A stretch of 64,000 nt of DNA from positions 601,014-665,013 of the forward strand of contig NZ_FQXT01000001.1 of NCBI RefSeq assembly GCF_900130045.1. Reading direction: 5' to 3'. The DNA comes from Leeuwenhoekiella palythoae. Its GTDB lineage: Bacteria > Bacteroidota > Bacteroidia > Flavobacteriales > Flavobacteriaceae. Under the pieces are notes generated by a model. It made no database searches. It had not been told where the DNA came from and saw only the letters and a program-made list of their open reading frames with translations. How positions within the stretch are numbered: the first letter of the stretch is position 1; each line of letters opens with the position of its first letter. Positions 17,615-25,884 of the stretch are shown here, piece by piece. Position numbers and translations under genes: made by a program.

Positions 17615-18772
17615 ATGAGAACATTTAGGATACTCCTGCTGATACCCCTTTTAAGTTATGCTCAGAATCAAGCCCCTAGAGCCCTAATCGATAAAGCTTT
17701 GCTAGACTATGAATCTGAAATCACCGGCTCCCAATTTGTAAACGACAAAACATTAAATATTCTTATAGGTGACGTTTTAAACCAATACCTTCCCAATACT
17801 AAAATCTCTACGCAACGCTTAAGCTTCCTATTAGACGATGATGATAATTCATTTAGCTTAACCGGAAACTTTGATCCTAGACTTACGAAAACCAGTTATC
17901 AAAGCTTTTTAGCTTCAGGAGGTCTAAAATTGAAAGGGGAACCTACTGGATCCTTTTATAACTTTAAAGATTCCAATTGGGCAGAAAACATAGGTGCTCA
18001 ATTCAAACTAACCTGGTTTATACCGGGTACGCTTACTAAAAACGCTGATCACCAAATAAGTCGGCTTTTAAAAACCTATAGAGAAAAGACTATAAAAAAT
18101 CTGGCGCTCGAAACTTTAGAAACCAAGCCTTTAGACTCCCAGGAATTGGAAGAATTAATAGCAACCAAAGAGGCTGAATATATTCTTAAAAATGATTTAT
18201 ACGTATCCATGTATAAATTTTGGGTAACCCTGCAAGGTTATATTCCGCTTACCAAAAGCAGTAACACCTTTACAAACACAACAGATGCAAGTATCAAATC
18301 TGAACATCAGTTTGAGGCCTGGGAGGCTTCACTTAGTATAAATGGATTTTATAAGGGTAAAATCTTTTCGTTTAGTTTTTCAGCCATTCCTCGTGTTTAC
18401 CAAAACAACAACATTCTAACGGAGACGGTTAAAAAACGCACTTTTACCTCTTTTGAGGGGTCTCCCGAAGGACAACCTGCGCTTACCACTACAGACAGCT
18501 ATTATTACGGAGCGTATGAAGAGTTTACCTCCGGGCAGGTAAAAGCAGAAGTTGCATCGCTCTATAAAGATTGTATAGGATTGAGTGCTGCCGTGGAACA
18601 GAACTTTTGGTATGGTTATGATGCGCTCAACTGGAAATTAGGCATCCCCTTAAATCTAAAAAACAAAGATGGAGCATCAAGCATCGCCTTTGAAATCCAA
18701 TGGCGTGAATTCAATAAACAACATTACCTCGGCATAAGTCTAGGTAAAGCATTTGGCAAATTTTTAGATTAA
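17615..18772 (+). CDS. Predicted exported protein, possibly outer-membrane associated
   Basis: This 385-residue protein begins with a short signal peptide (MRTFRILLLIPLLSYAQ, cleavage after about residue 16). The rest alternates short amphipathic stretches rich in aromatic residues and Gly/Ser, for example ISTQRLSFLL, GAQFKLTWFIPG, KFWVTLQGYIPL, FSFSFSAIPRVY, LNWKLGIPLNL and IAFEIQWREF. This is the pattern of a small beta-barrel with a helical linker (about 150-195). I recognise no named family. It stands alone between the defence island and the repeat block, transcribed opposite to the island. A porin-like or surface role is only a guess. Confidence 0.55.
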   Translation: MRTFRILLLIPLLSYAQNQAPRALIDKALLDYESEITGSQFVNDKTLNILIGDVLNQYLPNTKISTQRLSFLLDDDDNSFSLTGNFDPRLTKTSYQSFLASGGLKLKGEPTGSFYNFKDSNWAENIGAQFKLTWFIPGTLTKNADHQISRLLKTYREKTIKNLALETLETKPLDSQELEELIATKEAEYILKNDLYVSMYKFWVTLQGYIPLTKSSNTFTNTTDASIKSEHQFEAWEASLSINGFYKGKIFSFSFSAIPRVYQNNNILTETVKKRTFTSFEGSPEGQPALTTTDSYYYGAYEEFTSGQVKAEVASLYKDCIGLSAAVEQNFWYGYDALNWKLGIPLNLKNKDGASSIAFEIQWREFNKQHYLGISLGKAFGKFLD

Positions 18773-18882
18773 CCATACCATTCCCGACTTGGATTTAGGT
18801 AATCTGTTGCAGCAGTACTGTCTTAAAACAAGGTAAGCGTAACACCTCGACGCAAATAGCGTCGGCAACCTGACTGAATATT

Positions 18883-18925
18883 AAAAAAGTCTGCCTTTTC
18901 ACCCCTATTGAAAAAAGCAGACTTT
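18883..18925 (-). terminator. Terminator of the Cys-rich protein gene
   Basis: A perfect 9-bp stem, AAAGTCTGC...GCAGACTTT (18886-18894 with 18917-18925), is followed on the minus strand by six T residues. It lies 70 bases after the stop at 18998 and also sits between convergent genes. Confidence 0.75.
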
Positions 18926-18997
18926 AGAAGATTGGTTAGTTGTTAAGGCCTGAGGCCTTAGTTAAAGCATCTGGTTGTAGATGCCCGTGGTAAATAA

Positions 18998-19330
18998 TTA
19001 GTGGTTATAAAGAAATTTGCTACATGCATCTACACATCTTTTGCAAGCTGCTGCACAATTTTGGCAATGTTGAGCCTCGTGGCTGCTGCATTCTTCAGCG
19101 CAAGATGCGCATAGGTTTTTACAGTATTCTACAAGAGCCATTAGCTTTTGGCTGGGTACATTAATGCTTAACAATTTGGCTAAGCTAGAGCATACTTCAG
19201 CACACATACGATCGTACCGTATACAGGTCACCATCATTTGAATATGGTCTTCCTCAAGACAAGCATCCGCACAATGGTTACAATAATTTGCACATTCATT
19301 TAAAGTACTGATTAATTCTTCGTGGTTCAT
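18998..19330 (-). CDS. Four-helix-bundle Cys-rich protein (copper-storage-like)
   Basis: This 110-residue protein starts at the ATG at 19330 (MNHEELISTLNECANYCNHC). The frame also extends upstream, but that extension lacks the family pattern. About 18 cysteines are spaced along four helices: CANYCNHCADAC, CIRYDRMCAEVC, CKNLCASCAEEC and CQNCAAACKRCVDAC. This matches the DUF326/Csp-like four-helix bundles that bind many Cu(I) ions along their inner face. There is no signal peptide, so a cytosolic copper sink is likely. The gene is single, with its own terminator. Confidence 0.85.
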   Translation of the reverse strand: MNHEELISTLNECANYCNHCADACLEEDHIQMMVTCIRYDRMCAEVCSSLAKLLSINVPSQKLMALVEYCKNLCASCAEECSSHEAQHCQNCAAACKRCVDACSKFLYNH

Positions 19331-19919
19331 AAGGTTAATTTTATAAGATTGATACTTTTTAATTGCAGTAAATCTAAAGGAGTTGCCTATTGGCATGTAC
19401 ATCTGACGAATTCGGTTTGATGACGCTGTAAAGCGCTTACCGCATGCTCTCGCAGCAGCAGCTACCTACAGCTGCACTTAGGTCATTCTTCAGAAAAAAG
19501 TTTTGCAATGCACTACAATCGCTGTTAATAATCAGTACTAAATTAGGAAGTACACCTGTTAAGATTTGCTAAATAGAAATTAATACAATTCTAAAATATG
19601 CTGTTGTTTGTTAAAAAATCATTGACAGTCAACAATAAATACAATGCTTACCGCAACAACCTCAGGAACCTAAAACGTAGAGCGAAAGTTCCAGCTTGCG
19701 CAATCTTGTTGGCAGTAGGCAGTTGTTATGCTGCTGTTTGTTATTGCTGATTTATTATTCGGCGTTAAAGTACAAAGTAAGAAATACAAAATACAAATAG
19801 ATAATGCTATGTCACTTCGAGGGCTGTTTTTAAATAGTATTCAGTAAACAGTAGCAGTAAGCAGCATAACTATTTTTACACATCAAAACCTAGCCTTTTA
19901 TTCATAAGCGTTATACGCA
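19331..19919. other. Non-coding stretch with short CAGT and GTCACTTCGAG repeats
   Basis: CAGT-rich words lie at about 19705-19730 and 19845-19865. GTCACTTCGAGGGC at 19811-19824 matches a repeat family also seen at 20725, 24316 and 33513. No gene or RNA was recognised. Confidence 0.45.
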
Positions 19920-20112
19920 TTCATACCCGAAGGGTTAAACGTATCTAAAACTCCCTCGGTTCAGAATAGACGCGGGCAGCTCCGAAGGACAGGAGCGGTA
20001 GCGACGCGGAGCTGACAAGGCGGTTTTTGCCAGATAAGGCAAAAAATTCCTAAGCGAGGGGGTCTTTTCTTTTGATTCGTTTTCTTTGGACAAGCAAAGA
20101 AAATGAATAAAC
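19920..20112 (+). repeat. Dispersed palindromic repeat, element A, right copy 1
   Basis: It is nearly identical to 2311-2505: the same CCCGAAGGGTT start, the CAGCTCCG/CGGAGCTG stem, the GCCAGATAAGGC loop and the TTTTCTTTG-GACAAG-CAAAGAAAA end hairpin. It has the same orientation as the left copy, so the pair are direct repeats about 17.6 kb apart. Confidence 0.85.
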
Positions 20113-20227
20113 TCAATTAGTAGTAAACATTACTAAAATCGACTTTTGGAGATTCACGAGCTCCCGTAAACTAAAAATCAAGCGAGTAAAGAAAATGAAC
20201 AGAACATGGATTGAAAAAATACACTTT

Positions 20228-20448
20228 CAATTTATCTTCCCTTTCTTTTGTCTTGATACAAAAGAAACAAAAGATTAAGGCTTACATGAGCTTCTCTAAA
20301 TTTTATGCTCGCTGCACTGCATGCGCTTAACTCGGCCACGGGCCTCAAACAGAACCGCCTGCCGACGCCCCGCTCCCTGCAAATTTAACGAGAACCTCAT
20401 GATAGGCCGTCTTCAAACTGAAACTAAGAATAGTATTCTTTAGCCCTT
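20228..20448 (+). repeat. Dispersed repeat, element B, right copy
   Basis: It is the counterpart of 2739-2957: TTTCTTTTGTCTTGATACAA, CTGCACTGCATGCGCTTAACTC and GCCTCAAACAGAACCGCC, ending in a pyrimidine stretch that runs straight into element A. The 66-codon minus-strand frame across 20345-20545 is a repeat by-product. Confidence 0.75.
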
Positions 20449-20600
20449 CCCTCGGTTCAGAATAGACGCGGGAAGCTCCGAAGGACAGGAGCGGTAGCGA
20501 CGCGGAGCTGACAAGGCGGTTTTTGCGATAGCGAAAAATTCCCAAGCGAGGGGCTCTTTTCTTTTGTTACTTTTCTTTGGAGAAGCAAAGAAAAGTAAAG
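20449..20600 (+). repeat. Dispersed palindromic repeat, element A, right copy 2
   Basis: It carries CCTCGGTTCAGAATAGACGC, the CTCCG...CGGAG stem and a GCGATAGCG loop. The terminal hairpin is ACTTTTCTTTG-GAGAAG-CAAAGAAAAGT. It is of the same subtype as 3183-3365. Confidence 0.8.
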
Positions 20601-21037
20601 AACATGATTTGAAAGAAAACTTATCAAACCAATGCTAGGTAAATAATCCTAGTTTACCATGCTACTGGTCCCAATGAAGATTGGGAATTGTATCGCGTGT
20701 TTATAATAATAATACGCAACAAGCTGTCACTTTGAGAGCATCCTGATAGCTTTCGGACAAGAAGTCTATCTAGCAAGAAACATTTTTACTAAAAACACTT
20801 CTCGATACAGTTGAAGCACTGCTAACGCACTACTTCAACCACTCGAAGTGACGAGTGCGCTTACCTTAAGAATTGAACGATTCTAAAACGGATCTATACT
20901 CTTCTAAAACTAAAATTCAAAACAATTAAAATATAAACCAAACTACGGAATTCTGTAAAAGAAGTTTTGATGCGCTAACTAGATTTGTTTTTTGTCGGAA
21001 CAAGCCGAAAAAAGACATTAAACAGAAGTAGGTTCAA
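20601..21037. other. Non-coding stretch with GTCACTTCGAG-family repeats
   Basis: TGTCACTTTGAGAGCATCCT begins at 20725. An arrangement CTTCTCGATACAGTTGAAG...ACTTCAACCACTCGAAGTGA spans about 20803-20853; it is the same family in opposite orientation. No gene was seen. Confidence 0.45.
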
Positions 21038-21049
21038 ATGATACATTTT

Positions 21050-21412
21050 ATGAAAAAACTTTTTACACTTATCCTGCTAATTGCACTAACGCTTACCAGT
21101 TGTGCCTCACATCATGGTTTGCCCAAAAACTTTAATCAAAACACAACCGAGGTTGTCCTAACCAAAAAGAATTTTAAAGTTATAGACCTGGTCAAAGGCG
21201 AAGCTCAGGCAACCTATGTTTTGGGTATTGGAGGACTTTCAAAAAATGGTCTAATCGCAGAAGCTAAAGCCAATATGCTACGTACTGCTCAAATGAAAGG
21301 TGCTTCCCGCAGTATTGTCAATGAAGTAGTCGAAGTTAAATCATCAGGCTTTTTATTTGTGACCAAATTCAAAGTGATTGTTTCCGCCCAAATCATTGAA
21401 TTTACTGAATAA
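21050..21412 (+). CDS. Small lipoprotein of unknown function
   Basis: This protein is about 120 residues long, counted from the ATG at 21050 (MKKLFTLILLIALTLTSCAS), which gives the cleanest signal; an ATG four codons earlier is possible. The lipobox LTSC predicts a periplasmic or outer-membrane lipoprotein. The mature part has a compact alpha/beta pattern: VLTKKNFKVIDLVKGEAQA, a GIGGLSKNGLIAEAKANM helix, and a final KFKVIVSAQIIEF strand. Similar small Bacteroidota lipoproteins with a KNFKVI...GEA...GIGG pattern exist, but no function is known to me. It is monocistronic, with a strong terminator. Confidence 0.75.
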   Translation: MKKLFTLILLIALTLTSCASHHGLPKNFNQNTTEVVLTKKNFKVIDLVKGEAQATYVLGIGGLSKNGLIAEAKANMLRTAQMKGASRSIVNEVVEVKSSGFLFVTKFKVIVSAQIIEFTE

Positions 21413-21433
21413 GTCTTACCTACCTAAAGAATT

Positions 21434-21462
21434 AAGGAGTACGGATGTACTCCTTTTTTTTT
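21434..21462 (+). terminator. Intrinsic terminator of the lipoprotein gene
   Basis: A 9-bp perfect stem, AAGGAGTAC-GGAT-GTACTCCTT, is followed by about nine T residues. It rules out the upstream start of the next frame at 21445. Confidence 0.88.
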
Positions 21463-21495
21463 ATTCAGTTCATTAAGTTTAGTTTATTTGATTCT

Positions 21496-21503
21496 TACTT
21501 TTG
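21496..21503 (+). promoter_or_regulatory. -7 promoter box of the flavin monooxygenase gene
   Basis: TACTTTTG matches the flavobacterial -7 consensus TAnnTTTG. It lies 28 bases before the ATG at 21532, which supports that start. No clear -33 TTG is present at the usual distance. Confidence 0.5.
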
Positions 21504-21531
21504 CATCTGCTTTCGACATAATAGCTCTCTA

Positions 21532-22956
21532 ATGAACACCCCCACAAGCCATACCGCCTGCCCCGATTGTCATGGTCTGGGGAAACAGAACCGCGGACTC
21601 TCAAAACGTGCGAAGCAGCGGTATCAAAAAGCTTTGGAGGTGTACCAACGTTTTCCTGATAATCCCAAGCCGGTAAAGCCTAAAGCGCATTTGCAGGTGT
21701 GTCCCTCCTGCTCAGGAAGCGGACTCCTCCCTGCCCCGCACCCTCCGAAGCCGGACACCACACGCTTTCCACATCTGGCGATCATTGGGGGTGGGATTGG
21801 TGGAACGGCTTTGGCGGTAGCTTGTTTGCACCGGGAAATTCCGTTTACCTTGTACGAGCGGGATGCTAATTTTGATACCCGTGCACAGGGCTACGGACTT
21901 ACCCTCCAACAGGCACATACGGCGGTAAAAGGTTTTGGCATAGACACTCTGGAACAGGGCATCGTTTCTACCCGGCATATCGCACATACGCCAGACGGTA
22001 CGGTCTTGGGCGAATGGGGCATGCGCAAGTGGGATACGCAAAATAATGTAACGCCTAAACGTACCAACATTCATATTGCCCGGCAAAACCTGCGCTTGGC
22101 TCTATTAGAACAACTTTCGGGTGCTGACGCGATACGCTGGGGACATCAGCTTAACGGGTTCAACCAGACGGAAACAGGTATTGAACTTAAGTTTAACAGC
22201 CAAGAAAACGCCACCACAGCGCACGCCGATCTGCTGGTGGGTGCCGACGGTATTCGCAGCAGCGTACGCGAGTTATTGTTTGAGCAAGAGCCCTATCCCT
22301 TGCGCTATCTCGATTGTATCGTGATCCTGGGGATCTGTGCGTTAAGTGATCTGCAGGATGCTGCTCACGAGTTACTGGATCAAAAAACTGTATTTCAAAC
22401 CGCCAATGGGAACGAGCGTATGTATATGATGCCTTATGATCCCGAGCATATGATGTGGCAGTTCAGTTATCCGCTAGCGGAAGCAGAAGCTAAAAACTTA
22501 AGTGCGCAAGGAGCTGAAGCCTTAAAGAAGGAAGTGCTGAAACGTACCAACTGGCACGATCCTATTCCGCAAATCATCGAAGCCACTCCGGCTGCTTTTA
22601 TTTCCGGTTATCCGGTTTATGACCGGGAGCTGTTACGTCCGTTAGACTTTGCTTCTTGTGGTCCCATAACCCTATTGGGCGACGCCGCCCATCCTATGAG
22701 TCCGTTTAAAGGTCAGGGCGCCAATCAAGCCCTACTGGATGCGCTAGCCCTAGCCCGACGCATCACCAAAGTGTGCAAACCAAATACCTCGTGGAAAGAC
22801 ACCAACCTCCGTAAAAAGATCTTAACGCCCTTTGAAACCGAAATGCTCAAACGCAGTGCCACGAAAGTTGAAGCCTCAGCCAAAGCTGCCCGTGTATTAC
22901 ATTCAGACCAAGTCCTGCAAGAACGCGACGGCCCTCGAGGGGGAGGTAGACAGTAG
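21532..22956 (+). CDS. FAD-dependent monooxygenase with DnaJ-type zinc-finger N-terminus
   Basis: This 474-residue protein starts at the ATG at 21532, after the terminator of the previous gene. Residues 10-17 (CPDCHGLG) and about 60-67 (CPSCSGSG) are two CxxCxGxG motifs as in the DnaJ zinc finger, split by a basic linker. From about 79 follows a group A flavin monooxygenase. It has the dinucleotide fold IIGGGIGGTALA, the middle LLVGADGIRSSVRE (the DG motif) and the FAD motif LLGDAAHPMSPFKGQGANQAL. Such enzymes hydroxylate aromatic or similar substrates with NAD(P)H; the substrate is unknown. The final codons and stop run into a CAGT-rich repeat tract, so the C-terminal tail may be altered. 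Confidence 0.85.
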   Translation: MNTPTSHTACPDCHGLGKQNRGLSKRAKQRYQKALEVYQRFPDNPKPVKPKAHLQVCPSCSGSGLLPAPHPPKPDTTRFPHLAIIGGGIGGTALAVACLHREIPFTLYERDANFDTRAQGYGLTLQQAHTAVKGFGIDTLEQGIVSTRHIAHTPDGTVLGEWGMRKWDTQNNVTPKRTNIHIARQNLRLALLEQLSGADAIRWGHQLNGFNQTETGIELKFNSQENATTAHADLLVGADGIRSSVRELLFEQEPYPLRYLDCIVILGICALSDLQDAAHELLDQKTVFQTANGNERMYMMPYDPEHMMWQFSYPLAEAEAKNLSAQGAEALKKEVLKRTNWHDPIPQIIEATPAAFISGYPVYDRELLRPLDFASCGPITLLGDAAHPMSPFKGQGANQALLDALALARRITKVCKPNTSWKDTNLRKKILTPFETEMLKRSATKVEASAKAARVLHSDQVLQERDGPRGGGRQ

Positions 22957-23415
22957 CAGTGGGCAGTCAGCAGTCGCAGTTTACAGTAGGCAGTTGCAGT
23001 TTACAGTAATGAGTTTATTGTTTGTGGTTTACTTGAGTGTTCGTGCGCGATTGTATCGCGTACTGAAAATCTCCAAAAACTTCTCATTCCAACAACAAGA
23101 AACATCACACTACACGTATAACTTCATCAGCTCCCCTCCTCGTTGAGGAGGAGTGATGTTACCGCAAATCTACCAAAACCACCCCTGCCTACTACGCAGG
23201 CTTTCCCCTCCTTCAAAAGGAGAGGAGCGTTATTCTAATCAGATAGCTTTTTTTGTTTCTTAGACTTCATTACGGTGCTATACGATTGTGATCTCTCCTA
23301 GCGTCGAGACGACGGAGGGCTTGCATTACCTAAAGCTTTCCATTCCCTGTAGGTCTAAATCCTAAGTGTATTCCATAAAAAATCTATACATTTAAAACGA
23401 ATAGCATTGTTTTAT
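22951..23415. repeat. CAGT-rich tract and inverted repeats in the intergenic region
   Basis: Eight CAGT words occur between 22951 and 23007. Next comes CTCCTCGTTGAGGAG (about 23137-23151), then CCCCTCCTTCAAAAGGAG (about 23206-23223), and CTCTCCTAGCGTCGAGA near 23293, related to the sequence at 2264. No gene is recognisable. Confidence 0.5.
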
Positions 23416-24195
23416 ATGAATTTTTTAAAGATTTTGGGGCTGATGCTCCTTTTGGTAAGCACCGCTTGCAACTCTAGAAACACAGCCGAAAACGAATGGA
23501 TCACCCTTTTTAACGGTACCAACCTCAACGGATGGACGCCTAAGTTTTACCATCACGAGGTAGGTGAAAATTATGCCGATACCTTTCGGGTGCAAGACAG
23601 CAGTATTGTGGTTGCCTATGATAACTATGATAGCTTTGATGAGACCTACGGACATTTTTTTTACGACGAAGCCTTTGCCTCGTTTCACTTAAAATTCAAA
23701 TATAGATTTACTGACGAATGGATGGAAGATGCTCCGAGCTATACCTACCGCAACAGTGGCGTGATGTTCCACTCCCAAGCCCCGGAAACGATCTTAAAGG
23801 AACAAGACTGGCCGCTTTCGGTAGAATATCAAATGCTGGCAGAAGCCGAACCCGGAAAATCCAGACCTACCGGCAATATGTGTTCGCCCGGTACCGATGT
23901 GTATTATAAAGGTGAAAAATCAAACGATCATTGTATCAATTCGTCTTCCCCCACCTTTCGTTGGGATACTTGGGTAGACGCAGACCTCATCGTGTATCAG
24001 GATTCGCTGATCATTCATAAAGTAAACGGCAAAGAAGTGCTTCGGTATACCAATACCCAAATAGGCGGCGATGTAGCCAATGGCTACAATCCCAAACTCA
24101 AAGTAGATGGGCAAGCCTTAAAAAGCGGATACATCGGTTTACAGGCCGAAGGTCAAGGCGTGATCTTTAAAGACATTAAGCTTAAAAAATTATAA
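23416..24195 (+). CDS. DUF1080 (3-keto-disaccharide hydrolase-like) lipoprotein
   Basis: This 259-residue protein starts at the ATG at 23416; a TTG nine bases upstream is less likely. The signal and lipobox MNFLKILGLMLLLVSTAC indicate a lipoprotein. The mature part is a concanavalin-like sandwich of the DUF1080 family: WITLFNGTNLNGWTPK near the start, SFHLKFKYRF, YRNSGVMFHSQ, LSVEYQMLAEAEPG and GYIGLQAEGQGVIFKDIKLKKL at the end. Members act on 3-keto-glycosides or bind glycans. The gene is monocistronic and not linked to an obvious sugar operon, so its substrate is open. Confidence 0.88.
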   Translation: MNFLKILGLMLLLVSTACNSRNTAENEWITLFNGTNLNGWTPKFYHHEVGENYADTFRVQDSSIVVAYDNYDSFDETYGHFFYDEAFASFHLKFKYRFTDEWMEDAPSYTYRNSGVMFHSQAPETILKEQDWPLSVEYQMLAEAEPGKSRPTGNMCSPGTDVYYKGEKSNDHCINSSSPTFRWDTWVDADLIVYQDSLIIHKVNGKEVLRYTNTQIGGDVANGYNPKLKVDGQALKSGYIGLQAEGQGVIFKDIKLKKL

Positions 24196-24315
24196 AGCAA
24201 TCTTTTCTTGCTAGTTCGTAAGCAATAAAGCCTTGGTCGCTACCGCAAACTTTCCAGAGCAAGCCTGTCTGCCGACAAAGGCAGGCCTCCAAGATATAGC
24301 TTGGAAACATATTTT

Positions 24316-24365
24316 AATTTCGAGGCATCCCGATAGCTTTCGGGACAGAGTATAAAACCCTTTGG
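24316..24365. repeat. Copy of the CGAGGCATCCCGATAG intergenic repeat
   Basis: TTTCGAGGCATCCCGATAGC-TTTCGGGACAGAG includes the inverted repeat CCCGATAGCTTTCGGG. Related copies lie at 20725-20775 and 33513-33560. It is a short dispersed repeat of unknown role. Confidence 0.55.
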
Positions 24366-24375
24366 CGGAACCAAT

Positions 24376-24407
24376 AAAAAAGCTCCCTACTTGCGCCAGG
24401 AGCTTTT
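24376..24407 (-). terminator. Terminator of hxlBA
   Basis: The stem AAAAGCTCC...GGAGCTTTT (24378-24386 with 24399-24407) is followed on the minus strand by a run of six T residues, 30 bases after the hxlA stop. Confidence 0.8.
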
Positions 24408-24436
24408 CGTTTTTCAACCAACTTACGAACTCTTGA

Positions 24437-25063
24437 TTAGTTGAGTAATGCGCGAAGCGCTTTTGCTGCTTCTGCAGGATCTTCAGCCCCGTAGATCGCT
24501 CCACCGGCAACTGCTACTACAGCTCCAGAGTCTTTTACGGCTTTGATGCTGTCAAGGTTTACACCACCTGCGATAGAAACCGGCACTCCGGCACGTGCTG
24601 CCTCGTCGATCAATACTTGAATCGAGTAGCCTTCTTCTGCCTGCTCGTCAAGACCTGCATGTAATTCCACAAATGCTACACCCAGTTCCGTTACTTCCTG
24701 TGCACGTTTTACACGATCTGCAACACCAATGGTGTCTACCACCACACCTTTACCGTGTGCTTTAGCCGCTTTTACCGCCCCTGCGATCGTGCTGTTTCCG
24801 GTAGACCCTAAGATAGTGATGTAATCAGCACCTGCCTTAAAAGCCATATCTGCTTCCAACTCGCCGGCATCAGCGGTTTTAAAATCTGCAAATACCTTTT
24901 TGTCAGGAAATGCATTCTTAATTGCTGTAATTGCAGCCAATCCTTCACTTTTAATAAGTGGAGTACCCAACTCAATAATGTCTACATAAGGAGCCACTTT
25001 CGTAGCCAATGCAAGGGCATCTTCGGTCTTTAATAAATCAATTGCTACTTGTAACTTAGCCAT
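24437..25063 (-). CDS. hxlA: 3-hexulose-6-phosphate synthase
   Basis: This 208-residue protein is a TIM-barrel aldolase of the ribulose monophosphate pathway. It joins formaldehyde to ribulose 5-phosphate to give 3-hexulose 6-phosphate. Visible motifs are LQVAIDLL (N-terminal, catalytic Asp), IELGTPLIKSEG, the family hallmark FADFKTADAGELEADMAF (about 59-76), VVDTIGV, and the phosphate-binding SIAGGVN and AVAGGAIYG. The length is typical. It follows hxlB by 39 bases and ends at a terminator, so the two form a complete formaldehyde-fixation pair. In a heterotroph this usually means formaldehyde detoxification. Orotidine decarboxylase and the ascorbate-pathway KGPDC are related, but the partner gene argues for HPS. 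Confidence 0.92.
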   Translation of the reverse strand: MAKLQVAIDLLKTEDALALATKVAPYVDIIELGTPLIKSEGLAAITAIKNAFPDKKVFADFKTADAGELEADMAFKAGADYITILGSTGNSTIAGAVKAAKAHGKGVVVDTIGVADRVKRAQEVTELGVAFVELHAGLDEQAEEGYSIQVLIDEAARAGVPVSIAGGVNLDSIKAVKDSGAVVAVAGGAIYGAEDPAEAAKALRALLN

Positions 25064-25102
25064 GATATCTTGTTTTTAGTATATTAAAAATTATTCTTGT
25101 TC

Positions 25103-25687
25103 TTATTCTAAATTTGCGTGTCGCTGCCAAAGTTGGTCGGCAGTCTTTCCGCCTTTATTCCAAAGCAGCTGTATCAGTGCGTCTCCGTAGAGCAATAGCG
25201 CTTGCTCAAATAAACTACCGGCATATTGCTGAGAAACCTCAGCTTCTTGTCTGTTTTTTTGTGCCGCCGGAAGCACCACTACTACATCGGCCAGATCTGC
25301 TAAAAGCGATTCCATATTGGTGGTAAAGCAGAGTACGGCAGCTCCTTCTCGTTTTGCTGTTTTTGCTGCGTTCACGATACTGGTGGTACTTCCACTTCCC
25401 GAACCTGCAAGCAGTACATCGCCTTTGGTAATCGCCGGCGCGGTGGTCTCTCCTACCATATGTACGTCAAAACCTAAATGCATCAAACGCATACCAAGCG
25501 CTTGCATCATAAATCCACTGCGACCCATTCCCATCAAAAAAATACGCTGCGCACGTTCTAAAGGAGCGATAAGTACTGCGAGTTGTTCAAAAGCAACACC
25601 TTGTCTTAGGTACTCGTGTTCATTATAAATCAGCGCGATTGCATCTGCTAATGCGGCTTCACTGCTTATCGTTTCAAGGGTTTGCAT
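25103..25687 (-). CDS. hxlB: 6-phospho-3-hexuloisomerase
   Basis: This 194-residue SIS-domain sugar-phosphate isomerase converts 3-hexulose 6-phosphate to fructose 6-phosphate. Motifs are IFLMGMGRSGFMMQALGMRL (about 53-72), VHMVGETTAPAITKGDVLLAGSGSGST and VLCFTT. A conserved EVSQQYAGSLFEQALLLYGDAL segment lies near the C-terminus, as in PHI proteins. It is the first gene of the hxlBA operon. A minus-strand -7 box TACTTTTG (25718-25711) lies 24 bases before the ATG, with operator-like repeats just upstream. Confidence 0.92.
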   Translation of the reverse strand: MQTLETISSEAALADAIALIYNEHEYLRQGVAFEQLAVLIAPLERAQRIFLMGMGRSGFMMQALGMRLMHLGFDVHMVGETTAPAITKGDVLLAGSGSGSTTSIVNAAKTAKREGAAVLCFTTNMESLLADLADVVVVLPAAQKNRQEAEVSQQYAGSLFEQALLLYGDALIQLLWNKGGKTADQLWQRHANLE

Positions 25688-25710
25688 AATTGCGTGTTTG
25701 TATTAGAAAA

Positions 25711-25818
25711 CAAAAGTACTGTGAAGCGCGTGGTACTTGTTTCACAATATGATAGATGTGTGGTACAATCTGCACATTACCAAAATATCTTAGGTACGAT
25801 ATGCTACTTTTGTGGTAC
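25711..25818. promoter_or_regulatory. Divergent hxlB/araC promoters with repeated GTGGTAC sites
   Basis: GTGGTAC-N6-CACA occurs at 25730-25746 and again at 25760-25776, a direct repeat with exactly 30-base spacing. A third GTGGTAC lies at 25812-25818. The minus-strand -7 box of hxlB (TACTTTTG, 25718-25711) and the plus-strand -7 box of the regulator (TACTTTTG, 25805-25812) flank the sites. The first repeat takes the place of the -33 element of hxlB, as expected for an AraC-type activator. The layout is seen; the binding is inferred. Confidence 0.65.
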
Positions 25819-25884
25819 ATTTTAGAAATCAGTAGGTTTTTTCCTTATTACCTAATTGTTAGCAACCCCTATAAAAAGTTATTT

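Noticed and set aside
20345-20545. 66-codon minus-strand open frame
   Set aside because: It spans the junction of repeat elements B and A; there is no conserved protein pattern.
21445-21531. Upstream start for the flavin monooxygenase
   Set aside because: The ATG at 21445 lies inside the previous gene's terminator and before the -7 box at 21496-21503.
25756-25884. Longer N-terminus for the AraC regulator
   Set aside because: The stretch contains the gene's own -7 box and operator repeats; the ATG at 25885 gives a normal AraC start.
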